47,793 nucleotides of DNA from an uncultured Collinsella sp. (GCA_900545605.1 UQZL01000011.1:1-47793), one strand, 5' to 3'; shown: positions 31,133 through 40,320, numbered from the stretch's first letter. Made by a program: numbers and translations. Notes: a model not told the origin generated them from the sequence alone.

Positions 31133-34100
31133 ATGGCGAACACCCAGAACTATATTAACCACCTGCTGCAGAACACCGGCATTACGCCGGCATGCAGCGA
31201 AGAAGAGCGCTTGGCTGCCGAGGATATCGCTCAGATCTTCCGCAACCACGGCTTTGACCCCGAGGTTCAGGAGTTCAATGCCCCGGCGCCCAGTAGATTG
31301 GCATTTGCCGTTACCGGTATTCTTGCGTTTGCCGGCGCCCTGCTGATGGGCATCGGCGGCGGTATCGGCTTGGTCGGCACCTTGCTGGCCATTGTCGGCG
31401 CCGTTCTTTACGTGCTCGAGCGCACGGGCCACCCCGTGGTTTCGCGCCTGGGCAAGACGGGCGTGAGCCAAAATGTCATCGCCTACCACAAGGCCTCGGG
31501 CCCGCTCGCGTCTCCGCGCAACCGCCCGGTGGTCGTTGTCGCACACTACGACTCTCCCCGTGCTGAGCTGCTCGCCCGCGAGCCCTATGCTTCGTATCGT
31601 GCGCTCATCGCCAAGCTGTTGCCCGTTGCCACGATTGCCCCTGCTGCCGTTGCCATCCTGCGTATCCTGCCGCTCCCCGGCGCGCTCAAGGTTCTGCTGT
31701 GGATTGTCGCGATCCTCGCTTCCCTCGTTGCACTTGCCAACGCGGCAAACATCATCTCTAACCGCCACGTTCTTCCCTATACGTCCGGCGCGGTGTGCAA
31801 CAAGTCTTCTGTCGCCGCTATGCTCGGCGTTATGGACAACGTTGCTCCCTTCCAGGGCGAGAACGAGTTTCCCGACGATGTTCCGTTCGATACCTATTTT
31901 GGGGAGCAGAAACGTCGTGCCGAGGAAATGGCGCGCGCGGCGGCGGAGTATGCCGCGGCCCAGCAGCAAAACGACTACGGCAACACCATCGAGTACGAAG
32001 AGCCTACCTACGCCGAGGACGAGTTCGGTCAGCCGATTGCTCCCGACGCTCAAACCGAGCCCGAACAGGGCGAGGCTTTTGACGAGCAGATTGAGGGCTT
32101 TGAGGGTGCGTCTGCCGACGAGACGCTGATTGGCGCCATCGTGCCCGAGGATCAGAATCAGGCTGTCCAGGCCGAAGAGTTCAATGACGAGGTTCCCGCT
32201 GCTGAGCCGGCGGAGGAGCCTGCCGCGGCCGAGCCCGAGCCCAAGCTCTATCGCAACGCCGCCGGCAACATTCGCTTTGGTTCGGATGCCATCCGTGCAC
32301 TCGGAATGCTTCCCGAGTCCTGCACGCTCGATTACGAGGAGGGCGAGGAGCCGACGTTTGAGCCCGAGCCTGCGCCCGTTGTCACTGCGGATGATGAGTC
32401 TGCCGCGGTTACCGCTGCCGTTGCCGAGCCCGAGGCGGTGTCCGCGATCGATCCCGCGGCAGGACTGGACATTTTGGCTCCCGCCGCGCCGGCGCAAGAC
32501 GTTGCGGACGAGTCTGACGACGATTACGTTGAACAGCCGAGGCGCGTGTCTTACGAGAGCGATACTGATTTCTCTGCCGAGATTCCCGCGGCAACGCCCC
32601 ATGCCGATATTGCATCCGCGTTCTCTTCGATTGGCGCCAGCGCTTCCAGCTTCTTTAAGGGTGCGCTTGCAAAGGGCAGGAAATTTGTCGACGATTTCGA
32701 GGAGAAGCGCGCTGCCGCACGCGAGGCTGCCGAGCAGGAGGCTATCGCTCAGCAGCAGGCAGCCGAGGCGGCACGTGAGCGCGCGGCGCAAGAGTTCGAG
32801 CAGAACGAGGCTATGCAGTCCGGGCCCGTCGACGCTGCCGAAGCTACGACGTCCTTTGAGTCCCAGCAACCGACGTCAGCGGATGTTGTTGAGGCAACAA
32901 CGTCTTTCGAGGCTCAGCAGCACGTCGATAGCACCATGTCGTTTGATGCCGCGCAGTTCGATTCCACGATAACGTTTGAAAAGCAAGGCACCGCAATTGC
33001 CGAGCCCCTTCCTATTTCCGATGAGCAGGGCGACGCGGCAGACGATGACGAGCCCATTGATGCTGCCGAAATCCAAGATGCCGCCGAGGACGAGTCCGTC
33101 GAGGCCAACTCTGACGAAGAGCAATACGCGGCAGCCGATCAAGGTGATTCGACCGAGGTCGAGCAGGAGGAAGTGCCTGCGGTTTCCGAGACTCCCGAGA
33201 CGGATGAGTCGAGGCCTTACTCCACGCAGATTTTCACCATGCCGACCCCGAGTGGTTCCGGTGCCACGGTTGCCAATGTCGCTCCCACCCAGGACGAAAC
33301 GGTCGATTCCCTTATGGCCCAGATTTCCTCCCAGGCATCGCCGCGTCCGCAGATGAATGTTCCCGATCCGGCGTCGGCACCGTCGCCTGCACCTTCCTCG
33401 TCTCCGCTGGCTTCGGTCCCCGATCCGTCGCTGCCGTCTATGAAGCAGGCAAACGTTGCGTCTCGCACGTCGCTGTTCGACCTTCCCGATCCCTCTGCCC
33501 AGGTCAACGACCCCTTTGCTACTGCCCAGGGTCCCGAACCCACATCGGCACCCGTTGCGCCTTCTATGCCCGTTGCGTCGGGCGCGCAGCCGATCGAGAC
33601 CATTTCGGCTCCCGCCCCGGCGGCACCCAAGTCTCGCAAACGCGGCCTGGGTGGCCTGTTCGGTCGTAAAAGGAAAAACGAGCAGGACAGCATGAGTGAT
33701 TGGCTGGGCGTCGAAGACGATTACGATGCCAAGAAGTCCGGTCGCGGTATCGGTTCGTGGGATAACTTCGAGGACGATAACGATGGCTGGAAGGGCGGCG
33801 CTACGTCTTCCGATGGCGCTTCTTCCGAAGATATGCTCTCGGCTGTCGCCTCTATGGGCGATGATGAGCTGCTCGGTCACGATATCTGGTTTGTGGCAAC
33901 GGGCGCCTCGGATTGTGATGGCGCCGGCATGAAGGCCTTCTTGGCTTCGCATCGCGATAAGCTCCGCGGCGTATTCTTCATCAATCTTGAATCCGTCGGC
34001 GCCGGTAGGCTTTCGGTGGTGACGGTCGAGGGCGAACAGCAGCTGCTCAAGGGCGATCGCCGCATCATGAACCTGGTCAGCAAGGTGTGCAAGTCGTTCC

Positions 34101-34309
34101 ATGTCGATTGTGGCGCGCTCGAGATGCCCTATGCCAAGACCGATGCCTATGCCGCGCTCGAGGCGAGCCGCCGAGCCCTCACCATCGCCGGCGTGGACGG
34201 CACGCGTCTGGCTTGCGCTCGTACCGAGGACGACCTGCCCCACAATGTCAACCCGACGAACATTGCCACGGTATCCGAGGTCGTGACCGAGGTTATCCGC
34301 CGTTCGTAG
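31133..34309 (+). CDS. M28-fold membrane protein with a ~665-residue acidic insert
   Basis: The 1,058-residue protein begins with an M28-like half: N-terminal helices, two hydrophobic hairpins (about 55-95 and 158-207), and metal motif AHYDS with His138 and Asp140. The usual bridging-Asp motif reads GAVCNKSS (219-226), with Cys in place of Asp. The last 150 residues resume the fold. The usual Glu-Glu is replaced by ASD (925-927), Glu939 sits in INLES, and His1037 in LPHNVNP. Between them is a disordered Ala/Glu/Pro/Ser-rich insert with repeats such as ATTSFE-QQ. Peptidase activity is doubtful. GGAG precedes ATG 31133. A small membrane protein gene follows. Confidence 0.75.
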   Translation: MANTQNYINHLLQNTGITPACSEEERLAAEDIAQIFRNHGFDPEVQEFNAPAPSRLAFAVTGILAFAGALLMGIGGGIGLVGTLLAIVGAVLYVLERTGHPVVSRLGKTGVSQNVIAYHKASGPLASPRNRPVVVVAHYDSPRAELLAREPYASYRALIAKLLPVATIAPAAVAILRILPLPGALKVLLWIVAILASLVALANAANIISNRHVLPYTSGAVCNKSSVAAMLGVMDNVAPFQGENEFPDDVPFDTYFGEQKRRAEEMARAAAEYAAAQQQNDYGNTIEYEEPTYAEDEFGQPIAPDAQTEPEQGEAFDEQIEGFEGASADETLIGAIVPEDQNQAVQAEEFNDEVPAAEPAEEPAAAEPEPKLYRNAAGNIRFGSDAIRALGMLPESCTLDYEEGEEPTFEPEPAPVVTADDESAAVTAAVAEPEAVSAIDPAAGLDILAPAAPAQDVADESDDDYVEQPRRVSYESDTDFSAEIPAATPHADIASAFSSIGASASSFFKGALAKGRKFVDDFEEKRAAAREAAEQEAIAQQQAAEAARERAAQEFEQNEAMQSGPVDAAEATTSFESQQPTSADVVEATTSFEAQQHVDSTMSFDAAQFDSTITFEKQGTAIAEPLPISDEQGDAADDDEPIDAAEIQDAAEDESVEANSDEEQYAAADQGDSTEVEQEEVPAVSETPETDESRPYSTQIFTMPTPSGSGATVANVAPTQDETVDSLMAQISSQASPRPQMNVPDPASAPSPAPSSSPLASVPDPSLPSMKQANVASRTSLFDLPDPSAQVNDPFATAQGPEPTSAPVAPSMPVASGAQPIETISAPAPAAPKSRKRGLGGLFGRKRKNEQDSMSDWLGVEDDYDAKKSGRGIGSWDNFEDDNDGWKGGATSSDGASSEDMLSAVASMGDDELLGHDIWFVATGASDCDGAGMKAFLASHRDKLRGVFFINLESVGAGRLSVVTVEGEQQLLKGDRRIMNLVSKVCKSFHVDCGALEMPYAKTDAYAALEASRRALTIAGVDGTRLACARTEDDLPHNVNPTNIATVSEVVTEVIRRS

Positions 34310-34330
34310 ACGGAGCTCTAAGGAGTCAAC

Positions 34331-34549
34331 GTGTTTTCGTATATTAAGCGCCATTGGCCTGTCTACGTGATTTTGACCTTGATTGCCATTGCGTTAGGAT
34401 TTGGGGCTGCCTACATCGTGGGTGCAAAGGGCTCGACCCCCGCCTCCGCAATCAGCGAAGAGGTGGAGCAAGAACAGAGTACGGGTGCCGATGGGATTCC
34501 TGAGTCCGAGCAGGCAATCGTTGATGGTGGATCTTCGTCTGCAGAGTAG
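34331..34549 (+). CDS. Small single-pass membrane protein
   Basis: The 72-residue protein has a short basic N-terminus, one transmembrane segment (VYVILTLIAIALGFGAAYIV, about 11-30) and an acidic Glu/Ser-rich tail. The GTG start at 34331 has AAGGAG 5 bases upstream. It follows the M28-fold gene by 21 bases and shares its terminator, so the two probably function together at the membrane. No family recognised. Confidence 0.75.
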   Translation: MFSYIKRHWPVYVILTLIAIALGFGAAYIVGAKGSTPASAISEEVEQEQSTGADGIPESEQAIVDGGSSSAE

Positions 34550-34570
34550 ATACGGCGATTTACATGATTG

Positions 34571-34609
34571 AAAGCGGGCGAGCCAGGGGACTGGCTCGCC
34601 CGCTTTTTC
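34571..34609. terminator. Shared convergent terminator
   Basis: Perfect 15-bp stem AAAGCGGGCGAGCCA / TGGCTCGCCCGCTTT, loop GGGGAC, followed on the plus strand by TTC and on the minus strand by CAATC. T-runs within the stem ends serve both strands. It lies between the small membrane protein and the adhesin genes. Confidence 0.85.
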
Positions 34610-34615
34610 ATCGCG

Positions 34616-37600
34616 CTAGCGCTTCTTTGGGGTCGACCTAAGGCGAGCGAACCATAGGGCTGCGGCACCCGAGGTCAGGAGCGCGGTGATGCAAGCGGCG
34701 ATGGGAACTGATCCTGTTGCCGGTAGGTCCTGCAGTAGGGTACAGCGTTGAATGACACGGTCCTCGTCATGTGACTCAAGTTTATCGCCGCCGCCGTTGC
34801 GGCAAAGATCGACGCGTGCGCTGTTGGTGAGTGCGGTTTGGGGCGTATAAGCCGACGTCGCCTGCATGTGCACGATTGCGCCCCGAGCGTCTGTGCCAAG
34901 GATTGCTTTGGCATCGTCAAGGTCGTCGTGCTCATCTTTGAGATCATCGCGGGTCCAAGAATCCGCATCGCTTCGAGTCGTAAAGTCGGCGGCTACCGCA
35001 CCGTATTCAATTCGAATGCCCGTTACGACGGTATTGGGTGTAAGGTCGAGCTCTTCCGCCTCGAGTGTGGTGGATTCCGTGGTCGAGACATCCGCCTTCC
35101 AGAGGCGCCAGCCGTCGTAATCGACGAGGCGACAGTCCTCACCAAGGCTCTCTTTTACTTCGTCGGACTCAAGCCAAGGATTTTCGTGTCCATCGTCAAG
35201 TGTCGCGTTCGCCGGTTCATCGACGTCTGTCGAGTCCAACGGCGTCGTGCGATACCACACGTTGCACAGACCGTTGAGGTCGCCGATGGCGACGGGGGTT
35301 TCGATTGAGACGAATCTCGCCGTATCGTCCTCGGCACACTCAAGATCATCGGTAATTGTGAACTCATCAACCCAGGTAGTTGAATCGTTTCGAGCGTCGA
35401 TGGTATAGGAGAAAAGCCCATCCGTATTGGTTTGCATCGCGGCACGGTTTTTACCATCGCCGTTAGCCAACAGGCCCTTTTCGATAGGTTGGACAAGTTC
35501 CTGACGCTTGTCGACCTGCCCCTTGATCTCGATGGGCGCATCCTTCATCGCGACGGATTGGACTTCTCCCGTATCCTTTATTTCAAACGTTATCTCCTCG
35601 GCAAGGTCATAGGTCCGCGGAGACATCATTTCGCGCAACGAGTAGGTGCCGGGTGCAAGATGTTCGACGCGGTGTGGCTTGTCGGATGAGGTCCAGGAGT
35701 CTATTTCGGTTTTATCGGGACCATATAAGGCGAGCTGTGCGCCTTCCACTTCCTGCTCACCGCTTGCATCGACCTTGGAGATATCAACCTTGGTGTAATC
35801 GTCGGATACGTTAAGCCGTGCTTCTACAACGGGTGTTTTCTGGTCGGCATAAGTAAGGTCGACAATATGGGTTGTCTGATCGAGCAAGAAGCCTGCCGGC
35901 GCTTGAGTCTCGACAACCTCGTAGCGTGCGGTGTCAGATCCCAGTGGGAGGTTGTCCGCGCGTGCTTCTCCAGTTTCATCCGTCGTGACGGTCGCGACAG
36001 TCTCACCGTCGAGCGCGGCAATGCTACCGTCGGGGCGCACGATATCACCCGAGGCACGGATCTCAAAGACGGCGCCCGCGAGGCTGCTCCCGTCTATGGC
36101 ATCGGTTTTAACGATCCTGATGTTTCCGGTCGCGGCGTGGTCATAATACGAGGCGATTGCAACGGGCGTTAGGTTCATGTCGGTGGGTATGTTTACCTCG
36201 ATCTCTTCGCCGACAAGATAGGGCTCTTTGGCCGAGGTTTCGCGTACATAATAGGTGCCCGGCACGAGCGATTCGGGCAGTGTGACGGTCCCGGTCGCGT
36301 CAGTCGTAAAGGTGTCCATTACGTTATGTGCTGGATACCAGCAAGTTTGTGAGACAGGTTCGTGATTGCTGTCGAGGAGTTGGAAGGTGAATCCGGCTAG
36401 GGGAACAGAAGCGCCTGTTTGGGCATCGCGTTTTACAATCTGGAGATGCGTCGACAGAGCGTGGTTGTCTACGATATATTGAAGCTCGGCGCCGTCGGAA
36501 ATCTGATTGGCCCCGACGGTCCATTCCCCTGCACGTTTAAAACCCTCGGGGACGGTTTCCGGAACCTCGCGAACCGTGTAGCCGGCACGGTCGTATGGGA
36601 CGGCTCCGTGGACACCGGCGGGTCGCTTGCCTGTGCCGAACCATGCTTCGGGCTGATCTTTGGTGGAGGCAAAGCCATAGATGTTTGTGGTCAGTGTGCC
36701 AACAACCTGCTGAGAGCTGTTGCTGACAACCTCAAAGACAACACCACCCGCCGGCTGCTCCAGGCCGGATTGGTCGCTATTGCCGTAATCCTTGAATTTG
36801 GAAATCTCAAGGTTAAACGCAATGGGGATATCGGAAACGCGAGATTCGATCTCGACCACGCCTGAATCGCCGAGTTGGTCGGCTCCAACGGTATAGGTCC
36901 AGCTGTCGTTGGATGGCAGGTAGCCCTCGGGGGCTTTTGATTCGTAGATGGTAAAGGTTCCTAAGGGGACATCGGCGAGGGTGGCCCGACCGCTTTCGTC
37001 GGTCGTGAGGATTTGTGCCCATCCAGGGGTTGATTGCGACACACACGTGAACTTTGCTCCTGCGAGCGAAGCTCCAACTTGGGGGCCTGCATTCGTCGCG
37101 GCATCGAGCTTTGCGATGCGCAAGGTAATGGTGCCGGGCTGTTCATCAATGGCGACCTGTCCACCGTCATTCCCCGTGGTAAAGGCGATGCGATCACGAC
37201 GGGGGACATAGCCGGCCGGCGCCTTCGTTTCAACTAGGTAGTATGCCGTGTTGGGCAGAAGTGTTGCTTGCGCCCGACCGTTGCTGTCCATCTGGATGGT
37301 GCCGACATGCGCGCCGCTGGCGCTCTCAAAAATATCGAATGTTGCCCCGTCAAACTGATAAGTATTGTTTCCGCTGGTAATGGCGGCGTTTGCAGACTGT
37401 TTTTTGAAGGAAACAGAGACCGCCGGCAGTACATAGAGCATGTCTTGACGTTTGCTGCCGCCCGATACGGCTCCTAGATAGCGTCGCGCGCGGTGCGGAG
37501 CGGCTTTGATGCTTCCTGATTTTACGCTGTCGTGGAGCCACCGCGCCGCCGCCACGACTTCATTGTCAGTGGTAAAGTGCCCACTCTTGGTTTTGCCCTG

Positions 37601-38047
37601 AGCGGTCGTGTAAGAGTAAGTACCGTCGACATGGGTAGTGCCGTTGAGCATCCATACGGCAAGCTGGGTTGCGGCGCGGGCGCGATCGGGTGAAAGATGG
37701 TAACCGCCAAACGACGTGGCGGTAGGATATCCGTGACAAACGATTGCCGCGAACTCGTCGTCGAGCCACACCCAGCCTTGATCAAAGTTGAGCCATGGGC
37801 CGCCCGGCTTGGTGGGGCCGGGGCGCTCCTGGTTCATGCAGTAGGCAATCGAGGCGTCTTGAGCTTCATACTTGCCGACGAAGAAGGGCCCACAATCATC
37901 GCTAATAGTGCGGAAGCCGAGCTGGTCGTAGCCATCGACGGCAAATGCGGCTCCCGGTGCCAGGCAGCCGAAAAGCAGGAAGAGGAGCAGGAGCAGCGGA
38001 CCTGTTGCGATTGCGCTGTGGACAGAGTGCGTGGGTGCGTTGGACAT
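34616..38047 (-). CDS. Thioester-domain adhesin with six Cna-B/SpaA domains and an LPATG anchor
   Basis: The 1,143-residue surface protein has a signal peptide (1-36, ending GAAFA). A thioester domain follows, with Cys70 (SIAYCMNQ) and Gln128 (ATQLAVWML), the pair expected to form an internal thioester that bonds covalently to host surfaces. Six Cna-B/SpaA units (about 208-830) each start with a Lys motif (FKKQ, IAKLD, ISKFK, IVKRD, IVKTD, ISKVD) and end with a Glu motif (LVETKAPAGY and variants), consistent with isopeptide cross-links. LPATG at 1108-1112, a hydrophobic segment and RLRSTPKKR form a sortase signal. No sortase is in the window. AAGGAG precedes ATG 38047. Confidence 0.92.
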   Translation of the reverse strand: MSNAPTHSVHSAIATGPLLLLLFLLFGCLAPGAAFAVDGYDQLGFRTISDDCGPFFVGKYEAQDASIAYCMNQERPGPTKPGGPWLNFDQGWVWLDDEFAAIVCHGYPTATSFGGYHLSPDRARAATQLAVWMLNGTTHVDGTYSYTTAQGKTKSGHFTTDNEVVAAARWLHDSVKSGSIKAAPHRARRYLGAVSGGSKRQDMLYVLPAVSVSFKKQSANAAITSGNNTYQFDGATFDIFESASGAHVGTIQMDSNGRAQATLLPNTAYYLVETKAPAGYVPRRDRIAFTTGNDGGQVAIDEQPGTITLRIAKLDAATNAGPQVGASLAGAKFTCVSQSTPGWAQILTTDESGRATLADVPLGTFTIYESKAPEGYLPSNDSWTYTVGADQLGDSGVVEIESRVSDIPIAFNLEISKFKDYGNSDQSGLEQPAGGVVFEVVSNSSQQVVGTLTTNIYGFASTKDQPEAWFGTGKRPAGVHGAVPYDRAGYTVREVPETVPEGFKRAGEWTVGANQISDGAELQYIVDNHALSTHLQIVKRDAQTGASVPLAGFTFQLLDSNHEPVSQTCWYPAHNVMDTFTTDATGTVTLPESLVPGTYYVRETSAKEPYLVGEEIEVNIPTDMNLTPVAIASYYDHAATGNIRIVKTDAIDGSSLAGAVFEIRASGDIVRPDGSIAALDGETVATVTTDETGEARADNLPLGSDTARYEVVETQAPAGFLLDQTTHIVDLTYADQKTPVVEARLNVSDDYTKVDISKVDASGEQEVEGAQLALYGPDKTEIDSWTSSDKPHRVEHLAPGTYSLREMMSPRTYDLAEEITFEIKDTGEVQSVAMKDAPIEIKGQVDKRQELVQPIEKGLLANGDGKNRAAMQTNTDGLFSYTIDARNDSTTWVDEFTITDDLECAEDDTARFVSIETPVAIGDLNGLCNVWYRTTPLDSTDVDEPANATLDDGHENPWLESDEVKESLGEDCRLVDYDGWRLWKADVSTTESTTLEAEELDLTPNTVVTGIRIEYGAVAADFTTRSDADSWTRDDLKDEHDDLDDAKAILGTDARGAIVHMQATSAYTPQTALTNSARVDLCRNGGGDKLESHDEDRVIQRCTLLQDLPATGSVPIAACITALLTSGAAALWFARLRSTPKKR

Positions 38048-38301
38048 GGCTGCTCCTTATCCCTCGTGCGCCGCACGGGGAGGCTGCGACGCGTAGGATG
38101 AGGCTACCCCCGAGGTTCATGCGGGTAAGTACCGGAGCCTGACCAAAAGCTTGCCCAATTCCTGACAAATTGAGCTCAAATACAACAATCAAGCAAAAGC
38201 GCAGGTAGAAGATAAGGGGAACAGGAAGCCAAAGGTCCTCGTCTCCACAATTGACGCGATTTTCAAACGAATCTCCACAGCTAAAACAAGCATCGCCACC
38301 C

Positions 38302-38331
38302 TTGTATCGAACAAGACAACCGCGTTATACT
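38302..38331 (+). promoter_or_regulatory. Promoter of tRNA-Gly
   Basis: TTGTAT (38302-38307) and TATACT (38326-38331) are 18 bases apart, 13 bases before the tRNA. Confidence 0.65.
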
Positions 38332-38344
38332 ATCCCCCACATAT

Positions 38345-38419
38345 GCGGGCATCGCCAAGTGGTAAGGCATCAGCTTCCCAAGCTGACACTCGCGGGTTCG
38401 AGTCCCGTTGCCCGCTCCA
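38345..38419 (+). tRNA. tRNA-Gly (anticodon CCC)
   Basis: Complete cloverleaf: acceptor GCGGGCA/TGCCCGC, anticodon loop TTCCCAA giving CCC, T-loop TTCGAGT, and encoded CCA (38417-38419). A strong terminator follows. Its 3' end is copied in the repeats downstream. Confidence 0.95.
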
Positions 38420-38429
38420 TTCGAATTTC

Positions 38430-38463
38430 AGGCACGGTAACGTTTCGTTACCGTGCCTTTTTC
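38430..38463 (+). terminator. Terminator of tRNA-Gly
   Basis: Perfect 13-bp stem AGGCACGGTAACG / CGTTACCGTGCCT with loop TTT, followed by TTTTC. Confidence 0.92.
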
Positions 38464-38469
38464 AATAAA

Positions 38470-38527
38470 GTGCCGGGACTCGAACCCGACAGGGTGCGAG
38501 CGTTAAATAAACGCGAAGCGTTTATAG
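38470..38527. repeat. Inverted tRNA T-arm-like fragment plus GCGAAGC hairpin
   Basis: CGGGACTCGAACCCG (38474-38488) is the reverse complement of the tRNA-Gly T-arm core at 38393-38407. It is followed by the hairpin ATAAACGC-GAA-GCGTTTAT (38507-38525). No gene lies between here and purB. Confidence 0.65.
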
Positions 38528-38554
38528 CGAGCAGGCAAGGTCGCCGATAGGCGG

Positions 38555-38871
38555 CCGCAGCCGGTGCGGATTTGCGAAGCAAATACGCGGACGTCCCGTT
38601 GCCCGCTCCACCGAGCGCGGGAGAACTCGGGACGGCCAATTCAACAAAGTTTTCCCCATCGTCTCCGTGAATCCGAGGAGATCGCCGCAGCCGGTGCGCG
38701 TCCGCGACGCGGGCGCGCGGACGTCCCGTTGCCCGCTCCATCGAGTACGGGGGACCTCGGGAACGTCGGGTCCAACCCGCTGTGCCCGTGCGTGTGCGCG
38801 GACCGGGTCTGCCGACCGCAGCCGGTGCGTATTTGCGAAGCAAATGCGCAGACGTCCTCATGGTCGCTCCA
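38555..38871. repeat. Three ~130-bp tandem units carrying copies of the tRNA-Gly 3' end
   Basis: Units start near 38555, 38685 and 38815. Each begins CGCAGCCGGTGCG, then a short hairpin (ATTTGCGAAGCAAAT in units 1 and 3, a GC-rich equivalent in unit 2), then a GACGTCC segment. GTCCCGTTGCCCGCTCCA, the last 18 bases of tRNA-Gly, recurs exactly at 38593-38610 and 38723-38740, and in degenerate form at 38854-38871. Units 1 and 2 also share a CGAG...CGGG..A.CTCGGGA-like downstream part. This accounts for the otherwise gene-free 38464-38900. Confidence 0.8.
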
Positions 38872-38973
38872 ATTCCAAAATGTTAGGTTAATGCCTACTG
38901 CCCATACTTGCACCTGCGCACGGTACAATGGTTGGGTTACGACCAACGTGCCAATAACCAAAAAGGAGCCGCT

Positions 38974-40320
38974 ATGATCGATCGCTATACCCGCCCGGAG
39001 ATGGGACACATCTTCTCCCTCGAGAACAAGTACGCCATTTGGCAGGAAATCGAGGTTCTGGCCTGCGAGGCCCAGGCGGAGCTCGGCAAGATCGGTATTT
39101 CCAAAGACGAGGCCCAGTGGATCCGCGACCATGCCAACTTTGAGAAGGCGAAGGTCGATGAGATCGAGGAAGTCACGCGCCACGACGTCATTGCCTTCCT
39201 GACCAACATGAAGGAATACATCGATGCCGATGTTCCCGAGGACGACCCCAAGCCCAGCCGCTGGGTTCACTATGGCATGACCAGCTCCGATCTGGGCGAC
39301 ACGGCCCTGTGCTACCAGCTCACCCAGGCCTGCGACCTGATCATCGAGGACGTCAAAAAACTCGGCGAGATCTGCAAGCGTCGCGCCTTTGAGGAGCGCA
39401 ACACGCTCTGTGCCGGCCGCACTCATGGCATCCACGCCGAGCCGATGACCTTCGGCATGAAGTTTGGCTCTTGGGCCTGGGAGCTCAAGCGCGATCTGGA
39501 CCGTCTTGAGGATGCTCGCAAGAACGTTGCCTTTGGTGCCATCTCGGGCGCTGTCGGCACGTACAGCTCCATCGAGCCGTTTGTCGAGGAATATGTCTGC
39601 GAGCACCTGGGCCTGGTTCACGACCCGCTGTCCACGCAGGTTATTAGCCGCGATCATCACGCCTACCTCGCCGGCGTTCTTGCCACCACCGCGGCCACCT
39701 GTGAGCGCATCGCTACCGAGGTTCGCAATCTGCAGAAGACCGATACACTCGAGGCCGAGGAACCGTTCCGTAAGGGTCAAAAGGGCAGCTCAGCCATGCC
39801 GCACAAGCGCAATCCCATCACCATGGAGAAGGTCTGCGGTCTGTCGCGCGTCGTGAAGTCCAACGCCCAGGTCGCCTTCGATAACGTCGCCCTGTGGCAC
39901 GAGCGTGACATTTCGCACTCCTCTGCCGAGCGTGTCGCCCAGGCCGATAGCTTCATCGCACTCGACCACATGTTCCAGTGCCTCATCCGCGTTATCGACG
40001 GCCTGCAGCTGTACCCTGCCCGCATGATGGCCAACCTCAATAAGACCCGCGGCCTCATCTTCTCCTCCAAGGTGCTGCTCGCCCTCGTCGATACGGGCAT
40101 CACCCGCGAGGACGCGTACGCCATTGTGCAGGAGAACGCCATGGCAACCTGGCACGAGGTACAGGATTGTGTCTCCGGCCCCACCTTTAAGGAGCGTCTC
40201 GAGGCCGACCCGCGCTGCACCGTCAGCCAGGAGAAGCTCGACGAGATCTTTGATCCATGGGACTTCCTCACCCGTATCGACACGGTCTTTGATCGTCTGG
40301 AGCAGCTGAGCTTCGAGTAG
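38974..40320 (+). CDS. purB: Adenylosuccinate lyase
   Basis: PurB removes fumarate in two purine-synthesis steps (SAICAR to AICAR, and adenylosuccinate to AMP). The 448-residue protein carries the fumarase-superfamily signature GSSAMPHKRNP, plus HYGMTSSDLGDTA and RTHGIHAEPMTFG. ATG at 38974 has AAGGAG 5 bases upstream; upstream in-frame sequence reads through the promoter region and is not coding. TACAAT at 38924-38929 is a probable -10 box. A GC-rich hairpin at 40347-40384 follows. Confidence 0.96.
   Translation: MIDRYTRPEMGHIFSLENKYAIWQEIEVLACEAQAELGKIGISKDEAQWIRDHANFEKAKVDEIEEVTRHDVIAFLTNMKEYIDADVPEDDPKPSRWVHYGMTSSDLGDTALCYQLTQACDLIIEDVKKLGEICKRRAFEERNTLCAGRTHGIHAEPMTFGMKFGSWAWELKRDLDRLEDARKNVAFGAISGAVGTYSSIEPFVEEYVCEHLGLVHDPLSTQVISRDHHAYLAGVLATTAATCERIATEVRNLQKTDTLEAEEPFRKGQKGSSAMPHKRNPITMEKVCGLSRVVKSNAQVAFDNVALWHERDISHSSAERVAQADSFIALDHMFQCLIRVIDGLQLYPARMMANLNKTRGLIFSSKVLLALVDTGITREDAYAIVQENAMATWHEVQDCVSGPTFKERLEADPRCTVSQEKLDEIFDPWDFLTRIDTVFDRLEQLSFE

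Noticed and set aside
31082..34354. Two long minus-strand frames opposite the M28-fold gene
   Set aside because: They mirror the Ala/Glu-rich insert as Arg/Gly/Leu-rich sequence, typical of high-GC antisense frames.
38464..38900. CRISPR array in the repeat region after tRNA-Gly
   Set aside because: Only three units of about 130 bp, with no uniform spacers and no cas genes; the repeated part includes the tRNA 3' end.
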